Positions 43,893-52,741 of a stretch of DNA of 64,000 bases are shown here, one piece after another. Position numbers and translations under genes: made by a program. The stretch is taken from positions 1 through 64,000 of the forward strand of contig NZ_BAFE01000091.1 of assembly GCF_000247995.1 (NCBI RefSeq), in the 5' to 3' direction. Source of the DNA: Mobilicoccus pelagius NBRC 104925. GTDB lineage: Bacteria > Actinomycetota > Actinomycetes > Actinomycetales > Dermatophilaceae. Below the pieces are notes generated by a model that did no database searches, was not told where the DNA came from, and saw only the letters and a list, made by a program, of their open reading frames with translations. Every line of letters begins with the position of its first letter. The first letter of the stretch is position 1.

Positions 43893-45857
43893 GTGACCGA
43901 CGACTTCACGCACGACACGACCCCGGCGCGGGACGACCGCCTCCAGGGCGACTCCGGGACGGCGTGGACGGACGCGCCGGAGTCCGCCCACCTCGACGGG
44001 ACGCACCCGGAGGGGTACGGCGACGCGGCGCTCGCCGCGACCCACCACGACCTCGTCCACGACGGCGTCGTCGATCGTGACGTCGTCGACGGCCAGATCG
44101 TCGACGGCCAGATCGTCGACGGCCAGATCGTCGAGGGCGAGATCGTCGAGGGCGAGCCCGTCGACGAGGTCTCCGTGCTCTTCTCCGCGGTGACCGGCCT
44201 GCGCGACGAGGTCGCCGCATCGAGGCTTCCCCTCGAGACGTCCGACGCCGCCGACGCCCGCCGTGGTCGCACCGAGATGCTCGACCAGTTCGACGACTAC
44301 ATCCTCCCGCGGCTCGCCGACATCGATGCCCCGCTGCTCGCCGTCGTCGGCGGCTCGACGGGAGCGGGCAAGTCGACGCTCGTCAACACGCTCGCCCGCC
44401 GCGTCGTCACGCGCAGCGGCGTGCTGCGGCCGACGACGCGGGCGTGCGTCCTCGTCCACCACCCCGACGACGCCGCGTGGTTCACCACGCCGCGGGTCCT
44501 GCCCAACCTCACTCGACTCAGCGGGGCCGGCGACAACGACGACCCGTCCGCGCTGCGTCTCGCCGCCGCCGACGGGTTGCCCTCCGGCATCGCGCTCCTC
44601 GACGCGCCAGACATCGATTCCGTCGTCGCCGGCAACCGCGACCTCGCGCGCCAGCTCCTCGGCGCCGCCGACCTGTGGGTGTTCGTCACGACCGCCGCCC
44701 GCTACGCCGACGCGGTGCCGTGGGAGATGCTCCGCCGCGCCGCCGAGCGGGGCACGTCCGTCGCGATCGTCCTCGACCGCGTGCCCGACGGCGCGAGCGA
44801 GGAGATCGCCGAGCACCTCGGCGGCATGCTCGTCGACGAGGGCCTCACCAACTCACCGGTGTTCGCCCTCGAGGAGACCTCCCTCGACGAGAACGGGATG
44901 CTCCCCGAGAGCGACGTCGCAGATCTGCGCACGTGGCTCTCCCTCCTCGGCGAGGACCAGCGTGCGCGCGGCCTCGTCGTCCGCCGCACCCTCGACGGCG
45001 CGCTCGACTCCCTCGAAGGGCGCGTCCGCCAGCTCGCCGAGGCGAGTTCGACGCAGGTCCAGACGGTCGAGCAGATGCGCGCCGTCGCCGACGTCGCCTA
45101 CGCCGAGGCCCTCGAGGGCATCGCCCAGGGCATGAGCGACGGCACCCTCCTGCGGGGTGAGGTCCTCGCGCGATGGCAGGAGTTCGTCGGCACCGGCGAG
45201 TTCCTCCGCCAGGTCGAGGTGGGGTTCGGACGCCTGCGCGACCGGGTCACCGCGATGCTCAAGGGTCGCCCGGCGCCCGCGACGGAACTCGGGGAGGCGC
45301 TGCAGTCCGGCGTCGCCGACCTCATCCTCGCCCACACCGAGGACGCGAACGCGACCGTCCTCAAGCGGTGGCGCACGATCCCCGGCACCGAGCAGGTCCT
45401 GGCCGCCCACCCCAACCTCGCGTCCCCGCCGCCCGGGTTCGACGCGGAGGTCCACCGCCTCGTCCGCGACTGGCAGCAGGACCTCCTCGAACTCGTCCGC
45501 AGCGAGGGCCAGGACCGTCGTACGACCGCTCGCGTGCTCTCGATGGGCGTCAACGCGGTCGGCGTCGTCCTCATGCTCGTCGTGTTCAGCCACACGATGG
45601 GCACCCTCGGCGGCGCCGAGGTCGGCATCGCGGGTGGCTCGGCCGTCGTCGCGCAGCGCCTCCTCGAGGCGATCTTCGGCGACCAGGCCGTGCGCACCCT
45701 TGCCGCCAAGGCCCGTGCCCGACTCCTCGAACGCGTCGGGGACCTCCACGCCGAGCAGAAGGCCCGGCTCACCGGCGCCGTCGACGAGATCGACGTCGAC
45801 CCGGCGCAGCCCGGACGTCTCCTCGACGCCGCCGCGACCGTGGCGGTGGCCCGATGA
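43893..45857 (+). CDS. Dynamin-like/YfjP-type membrane GTPase, first of a pair
   Basis: This 654-residue protein has an acidic, disordered N-terminal ~95 residues that include five tandem V-D/E-G-Q/E-I pentapeptides, then a GTPase domain with P-loop GGSTGAGKSTLVN (~155) and G3 LLDAPDID. The G4 position reads LDRVPD rather than NKxD, so guanine specificity may be relaxed. Long predicted helices follow, and then a hydrophobic hairpin (VLSMGVNAVGVVLMLVVF … GIAGGSAVVAQ). The layout fits bacterial dynamin-like proteins that act in pairs at membranes. AAAGGG lies just before the GTG. The stop overlaps the next GTPase start by 4 bases. Confidence 0.8.
   Translation: MTDDFTHDTTPARDDRLQGDSGTAWTDAPESAHLDGTHPEGYGDAALAATHHDLVHDGVVDRDVVDGQIVDGQIVDGQIVEGEIVEGEPVDEVSVLFSAVTGLRDEVAASRLPLETSDAADARRGRTEMLDQFDDYILPRLADIDAPLLAVVGGSTGAGKSTLVNTLARRVVTRSGVLRPTTRACVLVHHPDDAAWFTTPRVLPNLTRLSGAGDNDDPSALRLAAADGLPSGIALLDAPDIDSVVAGNRDLARQLLGAADLWVFVTTAARYADAVPWEMLRRAAERGTSVAIVLDRVPDGASEEIAEHLGGMLVDEGLTNSPVFALEETSLDENGMLPESDVADLRTWLSLLGEDQRARGLVVRRTLDGALDSLEGRVRQLAEASSTQVQTVEQMRAVADVAYAEALEGIAQGMSDGTLLRGEVLARWQEFVGTGEFLRQVEVGFGRLRDRVTAMLKGRPAPATELGEALQSGVADLILAHTEDANATVLKRWRTIPGTEQVLAAHPNLASPPPGFDAEVHRLVRDWQQDLLELVRSEGQDRRTTARVLSMGVNAVGVVLMLVVFSHTMGTLGGAEVGIAGGSAVVAQRLLEAIFGDQAVRTLAAKARARLLERVGDLHAEQKARLTGAVDEIDVDPAQPGRLLDAAATVAVAR
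44085..44159. repeat. Five 15-bp tandem repeats coding V-D-G-Q-I pentapeptides
   Basis: GTCGACGGCCAGATC occurs three times exactly, followed by two variants (GTCGAGGGCGAGATC and GTCGAGGGCGAGCCC), all in frame. The three identical copies point to recent expansion by slippage or unequal recombination. The encoded stretch is acidic and probably unstructured. Confidence 0.85.
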
Positions 45858-47584
45858 GCGACAAGGGCCTCGCGCGGGTGCGGTCCTCGCTGAGCCGTCG
45901 GGGTCGTCGCCCCGCCGCGCCCAGCCCGGAGCAGCTCAAGGACGCCGTCGGTGGACTCATCGGCGCCGTCGACGCCGGTGGCGACCAGCTCCCCCCGACC
46001 AAGGTCGAGTCTGCCCGCCACACGCTCCGCAAGGCCTCGGAACGTCTCGAACTCGTCGGCGGACACACGATCGTCGCCCTCGCCGGTGCCACCGGCAGCG
46101 GCAAGTCGAGCACGTTCAACCGCCTCGTCGGCTCGGCGGCCTCGACCGTCGGCATGCTCCGCCCCACGTCGACGACGATCACGTCCGCCGTGTGGGGCGA
46201 CGACCCGGCCACGCAACTCCTCGATTGGGTCGGCTCCGCCAACCGCCATCGCGTGAGCCCCGAACGCGCCGAGCGCAGCGGGGTGGGGGAGGACCTCGAC
46301 GGGCTCGTCCTCCTCGACCTGCCCGACGTCGACTCCCACCGCGTCGCCCACCGCGCCGAGGCCGACCGCGTCCTCGAGCTCGCCGACGTGTTCGTCTGGG
46401 TCACCGACCCGCAGAAGTACGCCGACGGGATCCTCCACGAGGACTACCTGCAGCGGCAGCGCAATCATGAGGCCGTCACGCTCGTCGTCCTCAACCAGGC
46501 CGACCGGCTCGACGCGCAGGAGGCGGAGGCCTGCCGCCGGCACCTCCACCAGCTCCTCGTCGAGGACGGCCTGCCCAACGTCGAGGTCCTCCTCGTCTCC
46601 GCCCGCACCGGCCAGGGGCTCGACGAGCTCCGCGGCGCCCTCGCGACCGCCGTCCACGCGGCCACCGCGGCCCGCGTCCGTCTCCTCGGCGACCTCTACG
46701 CCGAGGCCGAGTCGCTCCGGGCCGACGTGGCCGACTCCGAGCCGCAGATCTCCGCCGAACCCGACGACGCCCTCGTCGCGGGCCTCGCGCGCTCCGCCGG
46801 GGTGCCGGTCGTCCTCGACAGCGTCGAACGCGACTACCGCGCCCGCGCGTCACGGCACACCGGGTGGCCGCTCACGCGGCGCCTGCGGGCCCTGCGGCCC
46901 GACCCGATGCGGCGGTTCCACCTCGACCAGACGATCCTCGCCAAGGGCGAGAAGAAGCGCGGCAAGGCGCAGAGCACGGAAGACGCGGAGATCGGCGCCG
47001 TCCTCGCCCGCTCCTCCCTGCCCGAACCCACCCCCGCGGCGCGTGCGGCGGTCGCGACCCTCATCCGTCGTACTGGCGCAAAGGCCGCGCAGGGGCTGCC
47101 GCCGCTGTGGGCCGACGCCGTCGAGACCGCCGCCGGGCCGGACGAGAACGACCTCGGCGACGCGCTCGACCAGGCCATCGTCGGGACGCCGCTGCGGGAC
47201 CGCACGCCGTCGTGGTGGTACCTCCTCGGCGCGTTGCAGTGGCTCTTCATCCTCTGCGCGCTCGGCGGTCTGCTGTGGCTCATGCTCCTGTGGGCGATGG
47301 CCGCGGCCCAGCTGCCGCTGCCGCAGACGCCCGCGTACTCCGGCATCCCCGTCCCCACCGGCATGCTCCTCGGGGGTCTGCTCGGCGGGTTCCTCCTCTC
47401 GGTCCTCAGCATCCCGCTCGTCCACGCGGGCGCCCGGCGTCGTCGTCGCGTCATCGAGAAGCGCCTCGACACGGCGATCGCGGGAGTCGCGAAGAACCGC
47501 CTCCTCGCGCCGCAGACGGAGATCCTCGCCCGTCACCGCCAGACCCGGGAGAGCCTCGACCGGGTGCTCGCCACCCGCCGCTGA
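45854..47584 (+). CDS. YfjP-type membrane GTPase, second of a pair
   Basis: This 576-residue GTPase has all G motifs: P-loop GATGSGKSSTFN (~77), a Thr-rich switch TSTTIT, G3 LLDLPDVDS, G4 NQAD and G5 SARTGQG. After a helical region it has two strong transmembrane helices (ALQWLFILCALGGLLWLMLLW and GMLLGGLLGGFLLSVLSIPLV, ~465–530) and a basic C-terminal tail. It is translationally coupled to the first GTPase (ATGA) and likely forms a hetero-complex with it, as paired dynamin-like proteins do in other actinobacteria. That partnership is inferred from gene order. Confidence 0.85.
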   Translation: MSDKGLARVRSSLSRRGRRPAAPSPEQLKDAVGGLIGAVDAGGDQLPPTKVESARHTLRKASERLELVGGHTIVALAGATGSGKSSTFNRLVGSAASTVGMLRPTSTTITSAVWGDDPATQLLDWVGSANRHRVSPERAERSGVGEDLDGLVLLDLPDVDSHRVAHRAEADRVLELADVFVWVTDPQKYADGILHEDYLQRQRNHEAVTLVVLNQADRLDAQEAEACRRHLHQLLVEDGLPNVEVLLVSARTGQGLDELRGALATAVHAATAARVRLLGDLYAEAESLRADVADSEPQISAEPDDALVAGLARSAGVPVVLDSVERDYRARASRHTGWPLTRRLRALRPDPMRRFHLDQTILAKGEKKRGKAQSTEDAEIGAVLARSSLPEPTPAARAAVATLIRRTGAKAAQGLPPLWADAVETAAGPDENDLGDALDQAIVGTPLRDRTPSWWYLLGALQWLFILCALGGLLWLMLLWAMAAAQLPLPQTPAYSGIPVPTGMLLGGLLGGFLLSVLSIPLVHAGARRRRRVIEKRLDTAIAGVAKNRLLAPQTEILARHRQTRESLDRVLATRR

Positions 47585-47592
47585 CCGGCGCT

Positions 47593-47675
47593 CCGTCCGG
47601 GCCTCCCGGACGGGGTTCCACACCCTCCTCGACGCGACGGGGGCCGTCCACACCGGTGGGACGGCCCCCGTCGCG
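47593..47675. terminator. Two consecutive terminator hairpins after the GTPase pair
   Basis: A 9-bp stem with a CCT loop (47593–47613) is followed by a perfect 17-bp stem (47633–47649 with 47659–47675). Together they end the GTPase operon before the ssb paralogue. Confidence 0.8.
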
Positions 47676-47742
47676 CGTCCCGGTCCTCGGCCACGGTGGA
47701 GGGGCCGGCGCTCGCCGGTCACCCCCCACACAGGAGACCGAG

Positions 47743-48384
47743 ATGAACGAGACCCACGTGACTATCCGCGGCAACACGACCGAGGACCCTCGCACCCGCA
47801 CGACCTCCAAGGGCGAACCGATGATCACGGTGCGTCTCGCCTCGACGCCGTGGCGCTGGGACTCCGAACGTCGCGGGTACGTCGACGGGGCGACGAACTT
47901 CGTCACCGTCGTCGCCTACCGGCAGCTCGCCACCCACATCGCGGCGTCCGTCCGTCGCGGCGACCCGGTCGTCGTCCACGGCGAACTGCAGATCTCCCAG
48001 TGGGATCACCCCGACGGTCGCAAGGGGACGAACGTCGAGGTCAAGGCCGTGTCGATGGGCCACGACCTGGCGCGGGGCGTCTCCTCGTTCCGCCGCGCCG
48101 GGGCCGAGAACACCCGCCCCGTCGCATCCCCCGCCGCGCCCTCGGCGCCGACGACGGCGCCGGCACCGGCACATGCGGGTGGTGGGGGTGTCGACGCTGT
48201 GACGAGCCGCGACGGGAACGGCGCCGCGCCGTGGGGGACGACCGGTGGTGGTTCTCGATCGCACGGAGACACCGAGCACGGAGACGCCGACGTGCCCGGT
48301 CTCGACACGTCCGGCGCCGGTGCCGGAACGGCCCTCGATCCCGCTCGCGCAGATACGGATCCCTACGTCGTCCGCACCGCCTGA
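47743..48384 (+). CDS. Single-stranded DNA-binding protein paralogue
   Basis: This 213-residue protein has an N-terminal OB-fold of SSB type: THVTIRGNTTEDPRTRTT, FVTVVAYRQLATHIAASVRRGDPVVVHGELQI, and KGTNVEVKAVSMGHDL. The C-terminal ~100 residues are Ala/Gly/Pro-rich and disordered. It ends in DPYVVRTA and lacks the acidic D-D-x-P-F tip that housekeeping SSBs use to recruit repair proteins, so the main ssb must lie elsewhere. CAGGAG precedes the ATG. Confidence 0.88.
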   Translation: MNETHVTIRGNTTEDPRTRTTSKGEPMITVRLASTPWRWDSERRGYVDGATNFVTVVAYRQLATHIAASVRRGDPVVVHGELQISQWDHPDGRKGTNVEVKAVSMGHDLARGVSSFRRAGAENTRPVASPAAPSAPTTAPAPAHAGGGGVDAVTSRDGNGAAPWGTTGGGSRSHGDTEHGDADVPGLDTSGAGAGTALDPARADTDPYVVRTA

Positions 48385-48452
48385 ACGTCCGCCCCGCCCG
48401 GCCACGCCCACCGCGATTCGGAGCGTGGCCGCGGGACGGATAGCCTCGTGAC

Positions 48453-50135
48453 ATGGCCGAGTTCATCTACACCATGACCAAGGCGCGTAAGGCGGTCGGC
48501 GACAAGCTGATCCTCGATGACGTGTCGATGTCGTTCTATCCGGGCGCCAAGATCGGCGTCGTCGGCCCCAACGGCGCCGGCAAGTCGACGATCCTCAAGA
48601 TCATGGCGGGGCTCGACCAGCCGAGCAACGGCGAGGCGCGCCTTTCCCCGGGTTACAGCGTCGGCATCCTTCTGCAGGAGCCGCCGCTCAACGAGGACAA
48701 GACCGTCCTCGGCAACGTCGAGGAGGGCGTCGGCGAGATCAAGGCGAAGGTCGACCGCTACAACGAGATCTCCGCCGAGATGGCCGAGCCCGACGCCGAC
48801 TTCGACGCCCTCATGGAGGAGATGGGCAAGCTCCAGGAGGAGATCGACCACGCCGACGCGTGGGACCTCGACTCCCAGCTCGAGCAGGCCATGGACGCCC
48901 TCCAGTGCCCGCCGGCGGACGCGGACGTCTCCGTCCTCTCCGGTGGTGAGCGCCGCCGCGTCGCCCTGTGCAAGCTGCTCCTCTCCAAGCCCGACCTGCT
49001 CCTCCTCGACGAGCCCACCAACCACCTCGACGCGGAGAGCGTCAACTGGCTCGAGCAGTTCCTCGCGAACTACCCCGGCACCGTCCTCGCCGTCACCCAC
49101 GACCGGTACTTTCTCGACAACGTCGCCCAGTGGATCGCCGAGGTCGACCGCGGGCGTCTCTACCCGTACGAGGGCAACTACTCGACGTACCTCGAGAAGA
49201 AGGCCGAGCGTCTGCAGGTCCAGGGCAAGAAGGACGCCAAGCTGCAGAAGCGCCTCAAGGACGAGCTCGAGTGGGTCCGCAGCAACGCCAAGGGCCGCCA
49301 GGCGAAGAGCAAGGCGCGTCTTGCCCGCTACGAGGAGATGGCCGCGGAGGCCGAGCGCACCCGCAAGCTCGACTTCGAGGAGATCCAGATCCCGCCGGGC
49401 CCGCGCCTCGGCAGCACGGTCATCGAGGTGGAGAACCTCAAGAAGGGCTTCGGCGACCGCGTCCTCATCGAGGGCCTGAGCTTCTCCCTGCCGCGCAACG
49501 GCATCGTCGGCGTCATCGGCCCCAACGGCGTCGGCAAGACGACCCTCTTCAAGACGATCGTCGGGCTCGAGGAGCCGGACGAGGGCACCGTCAAGGTCGG
49601 CGACACCGTCAAGATCAGCTACGTCGACCAGACGCGTGAAGGGCTCGACGCGAACAAGACCCTGTGGGAGGTCGTCTCCGACGGGCTCGACCACATCCAG
49701 GTCGGCCAGGTCGAGATCCCGAGCCGCGCCTACGTGAGCCAGTTCGGGTTCAAGGGCCCGGACCAGCAGAAGAAGGCCGGTGTCCTCTCCGGTGGTGAGC
49801 GCAACCGCCTCAACCTCGCGCTCACGCTCAAGCAGGGCGGCAACCTGCTGCTCCTCGACGAGCCGACGAACGACCTCGACGTCGAGACCCTCGGCAGCCT
49901 CGAGAACGCGCTGCTCGACTTCCCGGGTTGCGCCGTGGTCATCAGCCACGACCGGTGGTTCCTCGACCGCGTCGCGACGCACATCCTCGCCTACGAGGGC
50001 ACCGAGGAGAACCCGGCGGCCTGGTACTGGTACGAGGGCAACTTCGACGGCTACGAGAAGAACAAGGTCGAGCGCCTCGGCGAGGAGGCGGCGCGTCCGC
50101 ACCGCGTCACCCACCGCAAGCTCACGCGCGACTGA
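48453..50135 (+). CDS. ettA: Energy-dependent translational throttle protein EttA (ABC-F ATPase)
   Basis: This 560-residue soluble protein has two ABC domains and no membrane part. EttA binds the ribosomal E site and gates the first elongation step according to ADP/ATP ratio. Visible are Walker A GPNGAGKST (~40) and GPNGVGKTT (~357), signatures LSGGERRR and LSGGERNR, Walker B LLLLDEPTNHLD and LLLLDEPTNDLD, and the arm and linker helices between (EKKAERLQVQGKKDAKLQKRL). Its N-terminal MAEFIYTMTKARK is characteristic of EttA. TAGCCT at 48441–48446 ends 6 nt before the ATG, so the mRNA is probably leaderless. Confidence 0.96.
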   Translation: MAEFIYTMTKARKAVGDKLILDDVSMSFYPGAKIGVVGPNGAGKSTILKIMAGLDQPSNGEARLSPGYSVGILLQEPPLNEDKTVLGNVEEGVGEIKAKVDRYNEISAEMAEPDADFDALMEEMGKLQEEIDHADAWDLDSQLEQAMDALQCPPADADVSVLSGGERRRVALCKLLLSKPDLLLLDEPTNHLDAESVNWLEQFLANYPGTVLAVTHDRYFLDNVAQWIAEVDRGRLYPYEGNYSTYLEKKAERLQVQGKKDAKLQKRLKDELEWVRSNAKGRQAKSKARLARYEEMAAEAERTRKLDFEEIQIPPGPRLGSTVIEVENLKKGFGDRVLIEGLSFSLPRNGIVGVIGPNGVGKTTLFKTIVGLEEPDEGTVKVGDTVKISYVDQTREGLDANKTLWEVVSDGLDHIQVGQVEIPSRAYVSQFGFKGPDQQKKAGVLSGGERNRLNLALTLKQGGNLLLLDEPTNDLDVETLGSLENALLDFPGCAVVISHDRWFLDRVATHILAYEGTEENPAAWYWYEGNFDGYEKNKVERLGEEAARPHRVTHRKLTRD

Positions 50136-50161
50136 CGTCGCGCCAATCCGAGGGTTGGCTG

Positions 50162-50181
50162 CCGACCGCCACGGCGGTCGG
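50162..50181 (+). terminator. Short hairpin after ettA
   Basis: CCGACCGC pairs with GCGGTCGG around a CACG loop 26 bases after the ettA stop and before the pseudouridine synthase start. Confidence 0.5.
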
Positions 50182-50206
50182 ACCACGCCGGACAGGCCGA
50201 AGTCCG

Positions 50207-51223
50207 ATGTCACGACGACGACGACGCCCGCCCCCGCTCCCGCCACGGGAGGGGGCGGGCGTCGCGCGTCTGGGGCTACCGCCGTCGGGGCGGTGGGAGA
50301 CCGTCGTCGAGGCGATGCGGGAGATCACGGGCGCGTCGGAGCAGATCGATCGGCGTCTCGCGGCGGGGGAGATCGTTCTCGCCGACGGCGCCGTCGTCAC
50401 GGCGACGACGTCGTACGTGGAGGGGCGTCGGCGGGGCGGGTCGGTGTGGACGTATCGCGACCTGCCGTCCGAGACTCCGGTGCCGGGGGAGCTCGTCGAA
50501 CTCCACCGGGACGAGGACGTGCTCGTCGTCGACAAGCCGCCGTTCCTCGCGACGACGCCACGGGGCAGTCACGTCCGCGAGACCGTGCTCGGCCGGGTGC
50601 AGGCGGCGGGGGACCCCGACGCGTCGCCGGCGCATCGTCTCGACCGGCTGACGAGCGGCGTGTTGCTCCTCACCCTCCGGCCCGAGGCGCGCGCCGCCTA
50701 CCAGGAGCTCTTCGCGTCCCGCCGGGTCGTCAAGACGTACGAGGCCCGCGTGTGGACGGCAGGTCGACCCGCCGAGACCCTGCCCGGCGTCGTCCGGTCG
50801 CGGATCGTCAAGGAACGCGGCGAGATGTGCGCGCGGGAGGTGGCGGGGGAGCCGAACGCCGAGACGTGTCTCGAGGTGCTCGACGTCGCCGGCGGAACGG
50901 CCCGGCTGTGGTTGCGGCCGCGCACGGGGCGGACGCACCAGCTGCGCGTCCATCTCGCCTCGCTCGGCACGCCGATCGTCGGTGACCCGCTCTACGGCGT
51001 CGAGGCCGACCGCGAGCGCCCGGAGTCGTTCGACGCGCCGCTCGCGCTCGTCGCGAGGGAACTCACCTTCGTGGACCCGATCAGTGGCCGCGCACGCACC
51101 TTCACGTCACGGTGCGACCTCCCCGGCGAGCCGTGCGGGCCCGTGACCGGAAACGGTGGCGGTACCGATGAACTCGGTGGAGCCGGTACGCCCGCCGGAC
51201 CCTCCGAACCTGACCACCGCTGA
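50207..51223 (+). CDS. RluA family RNA pseudouridine synthase
   Basis: This 338-residue enzyme isomerises specific uridines in rRNA or tRNA. The catalytic Asp is in HRLDRLTSGVLLL (~residue 145), VLVVDKPPFLATTP lies before it, and RTGRTHQLRVHLASLG with GDPLYG is the C-terminal family motif. A basic N-terminus (SRRRRRPPP) and an S4-like segment precede the catalytic domain. A strong GC hairpin (about 50224–50262) lies within the first codons and may slow or regulate translation. The target position cannot be told from sequence. Confidence 0.9.
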   Translation: MSRRRRRPPPLPPREGAGVARLGLPPSGRWETVVEAMREITGASEQIDRRLAAGEIVLADGAVVTATTSYVEGRRRGGSVWTYRDLPSETPVPGELVELHRDEDVLVVDKPPFLATTPRGSHVRETVLGRVQAAGDPDASPAHRLDRLTSGVLLLTLRPEARAAYQELFASRRVVKTYEARVWTAGRPAETLPGVVRSRIVKERGEMCAREVAGEPNAETCLEVLDVAGGTARLWLRPRTGRTHQLRVHLASLGTPIVGDPLYGVEADRERPESFDAPLALVARELTFVDPISGRARTFTSRCDLPGEPCGPVTGNGGGTDELGGAGTPAGPSEPDHR

Positions 51224-51260
51224 CCACGGCGGTGGTGCCGGGGTCGCCGACGGTGAACGA

Positions 51261-51302
51261 CGTCGGCGTCCCGCCCCCCACGGTGGGGGCAGGACGCCGA
51301 CG
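51261..51302. terminator. Bidirectional terminator between the RluA-family gene and tesB
   Basis: Perfect 11-base outer arms (51261–51271 and 51292–51302) with an inner CCCCC/GGGGG stem form a long hairpin between two convergent genes. Confidence 0.8.
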
Positions 51303-51320
51303 GTCGGACGGTGGGGGTCG

Positions 51321-52217
51321 TCAGGACTGCTTGAGCCGCATCATGCCCTCCTGGGCGACGGTGGCGACGAGCACACCGTCCTCCCGGAAGACGTGCCCCA
51401 TGCCGAGGGCCCGGCCGCCCTGCGCGGAGGGGGAGGCCTGGGTGTAGAGGAGCCATTCGTCGGCGCGGAACGGGCGGTGGAACCACATCGAGTGGTCGAG
51501 GCTCGCCGCGCGGATGCGGCGGTCGCCCCACGCGACGCCGTGGCGACGCAGGGCGCCTTCGAGGAGGTTGTAGTCCGAGGCGTAGGCGAGGACGGCGCTG
51601 TGGATCAGCGGGTCGTCGGGCAGCTCCCCTTTGGCGCGGAGCCACACGCTCTGCTCGGAGGCGGTGATGCGGCGCGGGCGGCCGTAGAGGTGGCCCTGGC
51701 AGTGGCGGATGTCGATGGCGCGGGTGCGGGCCATGTACTCGCTCACCGGGTTTCCGAGCGTGGCGAGTTCGTCGTCGTCGGAGCGGAGCGTCTCGGGGTC
51801 GGGCACGGCGGGCATCATCGCCTGGTGTTCGAGGCCGTCGTCGTGGGTCTGGAACGAGAAGATCATCGAGATGATCGGGCGGCCGTGCTGGATCGCGTGG
51901 ACGCGGCGCGCGGAGAACGAGTGCCCGTCGCGGAGGCGTTCGACCTCGTAGCGGGTGCACGTGTCGGGGTCACCGGGGCGCAGGAAGTACCCGTGCAGGG
52001 AGTGGAGGAGGCGTGGGGCGCCGTCGAGGTCGGCGACGGTCCGACCGGCGGCGACGATGCTCTGGGCGACGACCTGGCCGCCGAACACCCGTCCGTGGGG
52101 CTGGGGCTGGCTGCGGCCCTCGAACACGTCGGCCTCCCCGGCGACGGCGTCGAGGTCGAGCACGTCGAGGAGGTCGTGGAAGGGATCGAAGTCCTCGGGC
52201 GGCAGGGTCACGTTCAC
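51321..52217 (-). CDS. tesB: Acyl-CoA thioesterase II
   Basis: This 298-residue double-hotdog thioesterase hydrolyses medium- and long-chain acyl-CoA. Family motifs include GRVFGGQVVAQSIVAA near the N-terminus, LHSLHGYFLRPGDP, and in the second half LLEGALRRHG, AASLDHSMWFHRPFRADEWLLY with the catalytic Asp, and a final GRALGMGHVF. TACTCT on the minus strand ends 7 nt before the GTG, suggesting a leaderless transcript. It is divergent from a second, single-hotdog thioesterase with 44 bases between starts. Confidence 0.95.
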   Translation of the reverse strand: MNVTLPPEDFDPFHDLLDVLDLDAVAGEADVFEGRSQPQPHGRVFGGQVVAQSIVAAGRTVADLDGAPRLLHSLHGYFLRPGDPDTCTRYEVERLRDGHSFSARRVHAIQHGRPIISMIFSFQTHDDGLEHQAMMPAVPDPETLRSDDDELATLGNPVSEYMARTRAIDIRHCQGHLYGRPRRITASEQSVWLRAKGELPDDPLIHSAVLAYASDYNLLEGALRRHGVAWGDRRIRAASLDHSMWFHRPFRADEWLLYTQASPSAQGGRALGMGHVFREDGVLVATVAQEGMMRLKQS

Positions 52218-52261
52218 ACCCGAAAGAGTAGCGTCGTTTCGCCTTTGGCAGGATCGCCCCC

Positions 52262-52741
52262 ATGACTGCAGGCGACACCCCCACCTCCACCGACCCCGCG
52301 CTCGTCGTCGAGATCCCCCTTCGGTGGTCCGACATGGACGCGTACGGGCACGTGAACAACGCGACGTTCGTGACGCTGCTCGAGCAGGCGCGCATCATCG
52401 CGCTCGACGAGTGGTACGGCCACGGGGGTCTGCTCGACGCGGGTCTCGTCGTGAGCAACCAGGAGGTCGACTACCTCGCCCAGCTCCCGTACCGCACGAC
52501 GCCGGTGGCGGCGCGGGTGTGGTGCAGCCACATCGGTGCCTCGAGCTTCACGATGGCGTGCGAGTTGCGCGACCCCGAGGGGTACGGCGACACGCGGTAC
52601 TGCCTCGCCGAGACGACCCTCGTGCGGTTCGACGCCGCCGCCGGGCATTCGCGTCGGTTGAGCGAGGACGAGCGTGCCGTCCTCGAGGAGCAGCACGGCG
52701 ACCCCGCGCCGCTGCACCGTCGCCGCAAGGCGGCCCGATGA
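52262..52741 (+). CDS. Acyl-CoA thioesterase (4HBT hotdog)
   Basis: This 159-residue single-hotdog thioesterase of the 4-hydroxybenzoyl-CoA/YbgC type has the active-site motif RWSDMDAYGHVNNATFVTLLEQAR, with the catalytic Asp. Residues 60–140 form the remaining sheet. The natural substrate is unknown. CAGGAT ends 7 nt before the ATG (leaderless). The ATGA overlap with the next gene makes a two-gene operon. Confidence 0.92.
   Translation: MTAGDTPTSTDPALVVEIPLRWSDMDAYGHVNNATFVTLLEQARIIALDEWYGHGGLLDAGLVVSNQEVDYLAQLPYRTTPVAARVWCSHIGASSFTMACELRDPEGYGDTRYCLAETTLVRFDAAAGHSRRLSEDERAVLEEQHGDPAPLHRRRKAAR

Noticed and set aside
44085-44159. Tandem repeats considered as a CRISPR-like array
   Set aside because: Units are 15 bp, contiguous without spacers and in frame with a protein.
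50224-50262. Strong GC hairpin taken at first as the ettA terminator
   Set aside because: It lies inside the first codons of the pseudouridine synthase, whose basic N-terminus is typical of the family, so it is at least partly coding; a smaller hairpin at 50162–50181 is the likelier terminator.
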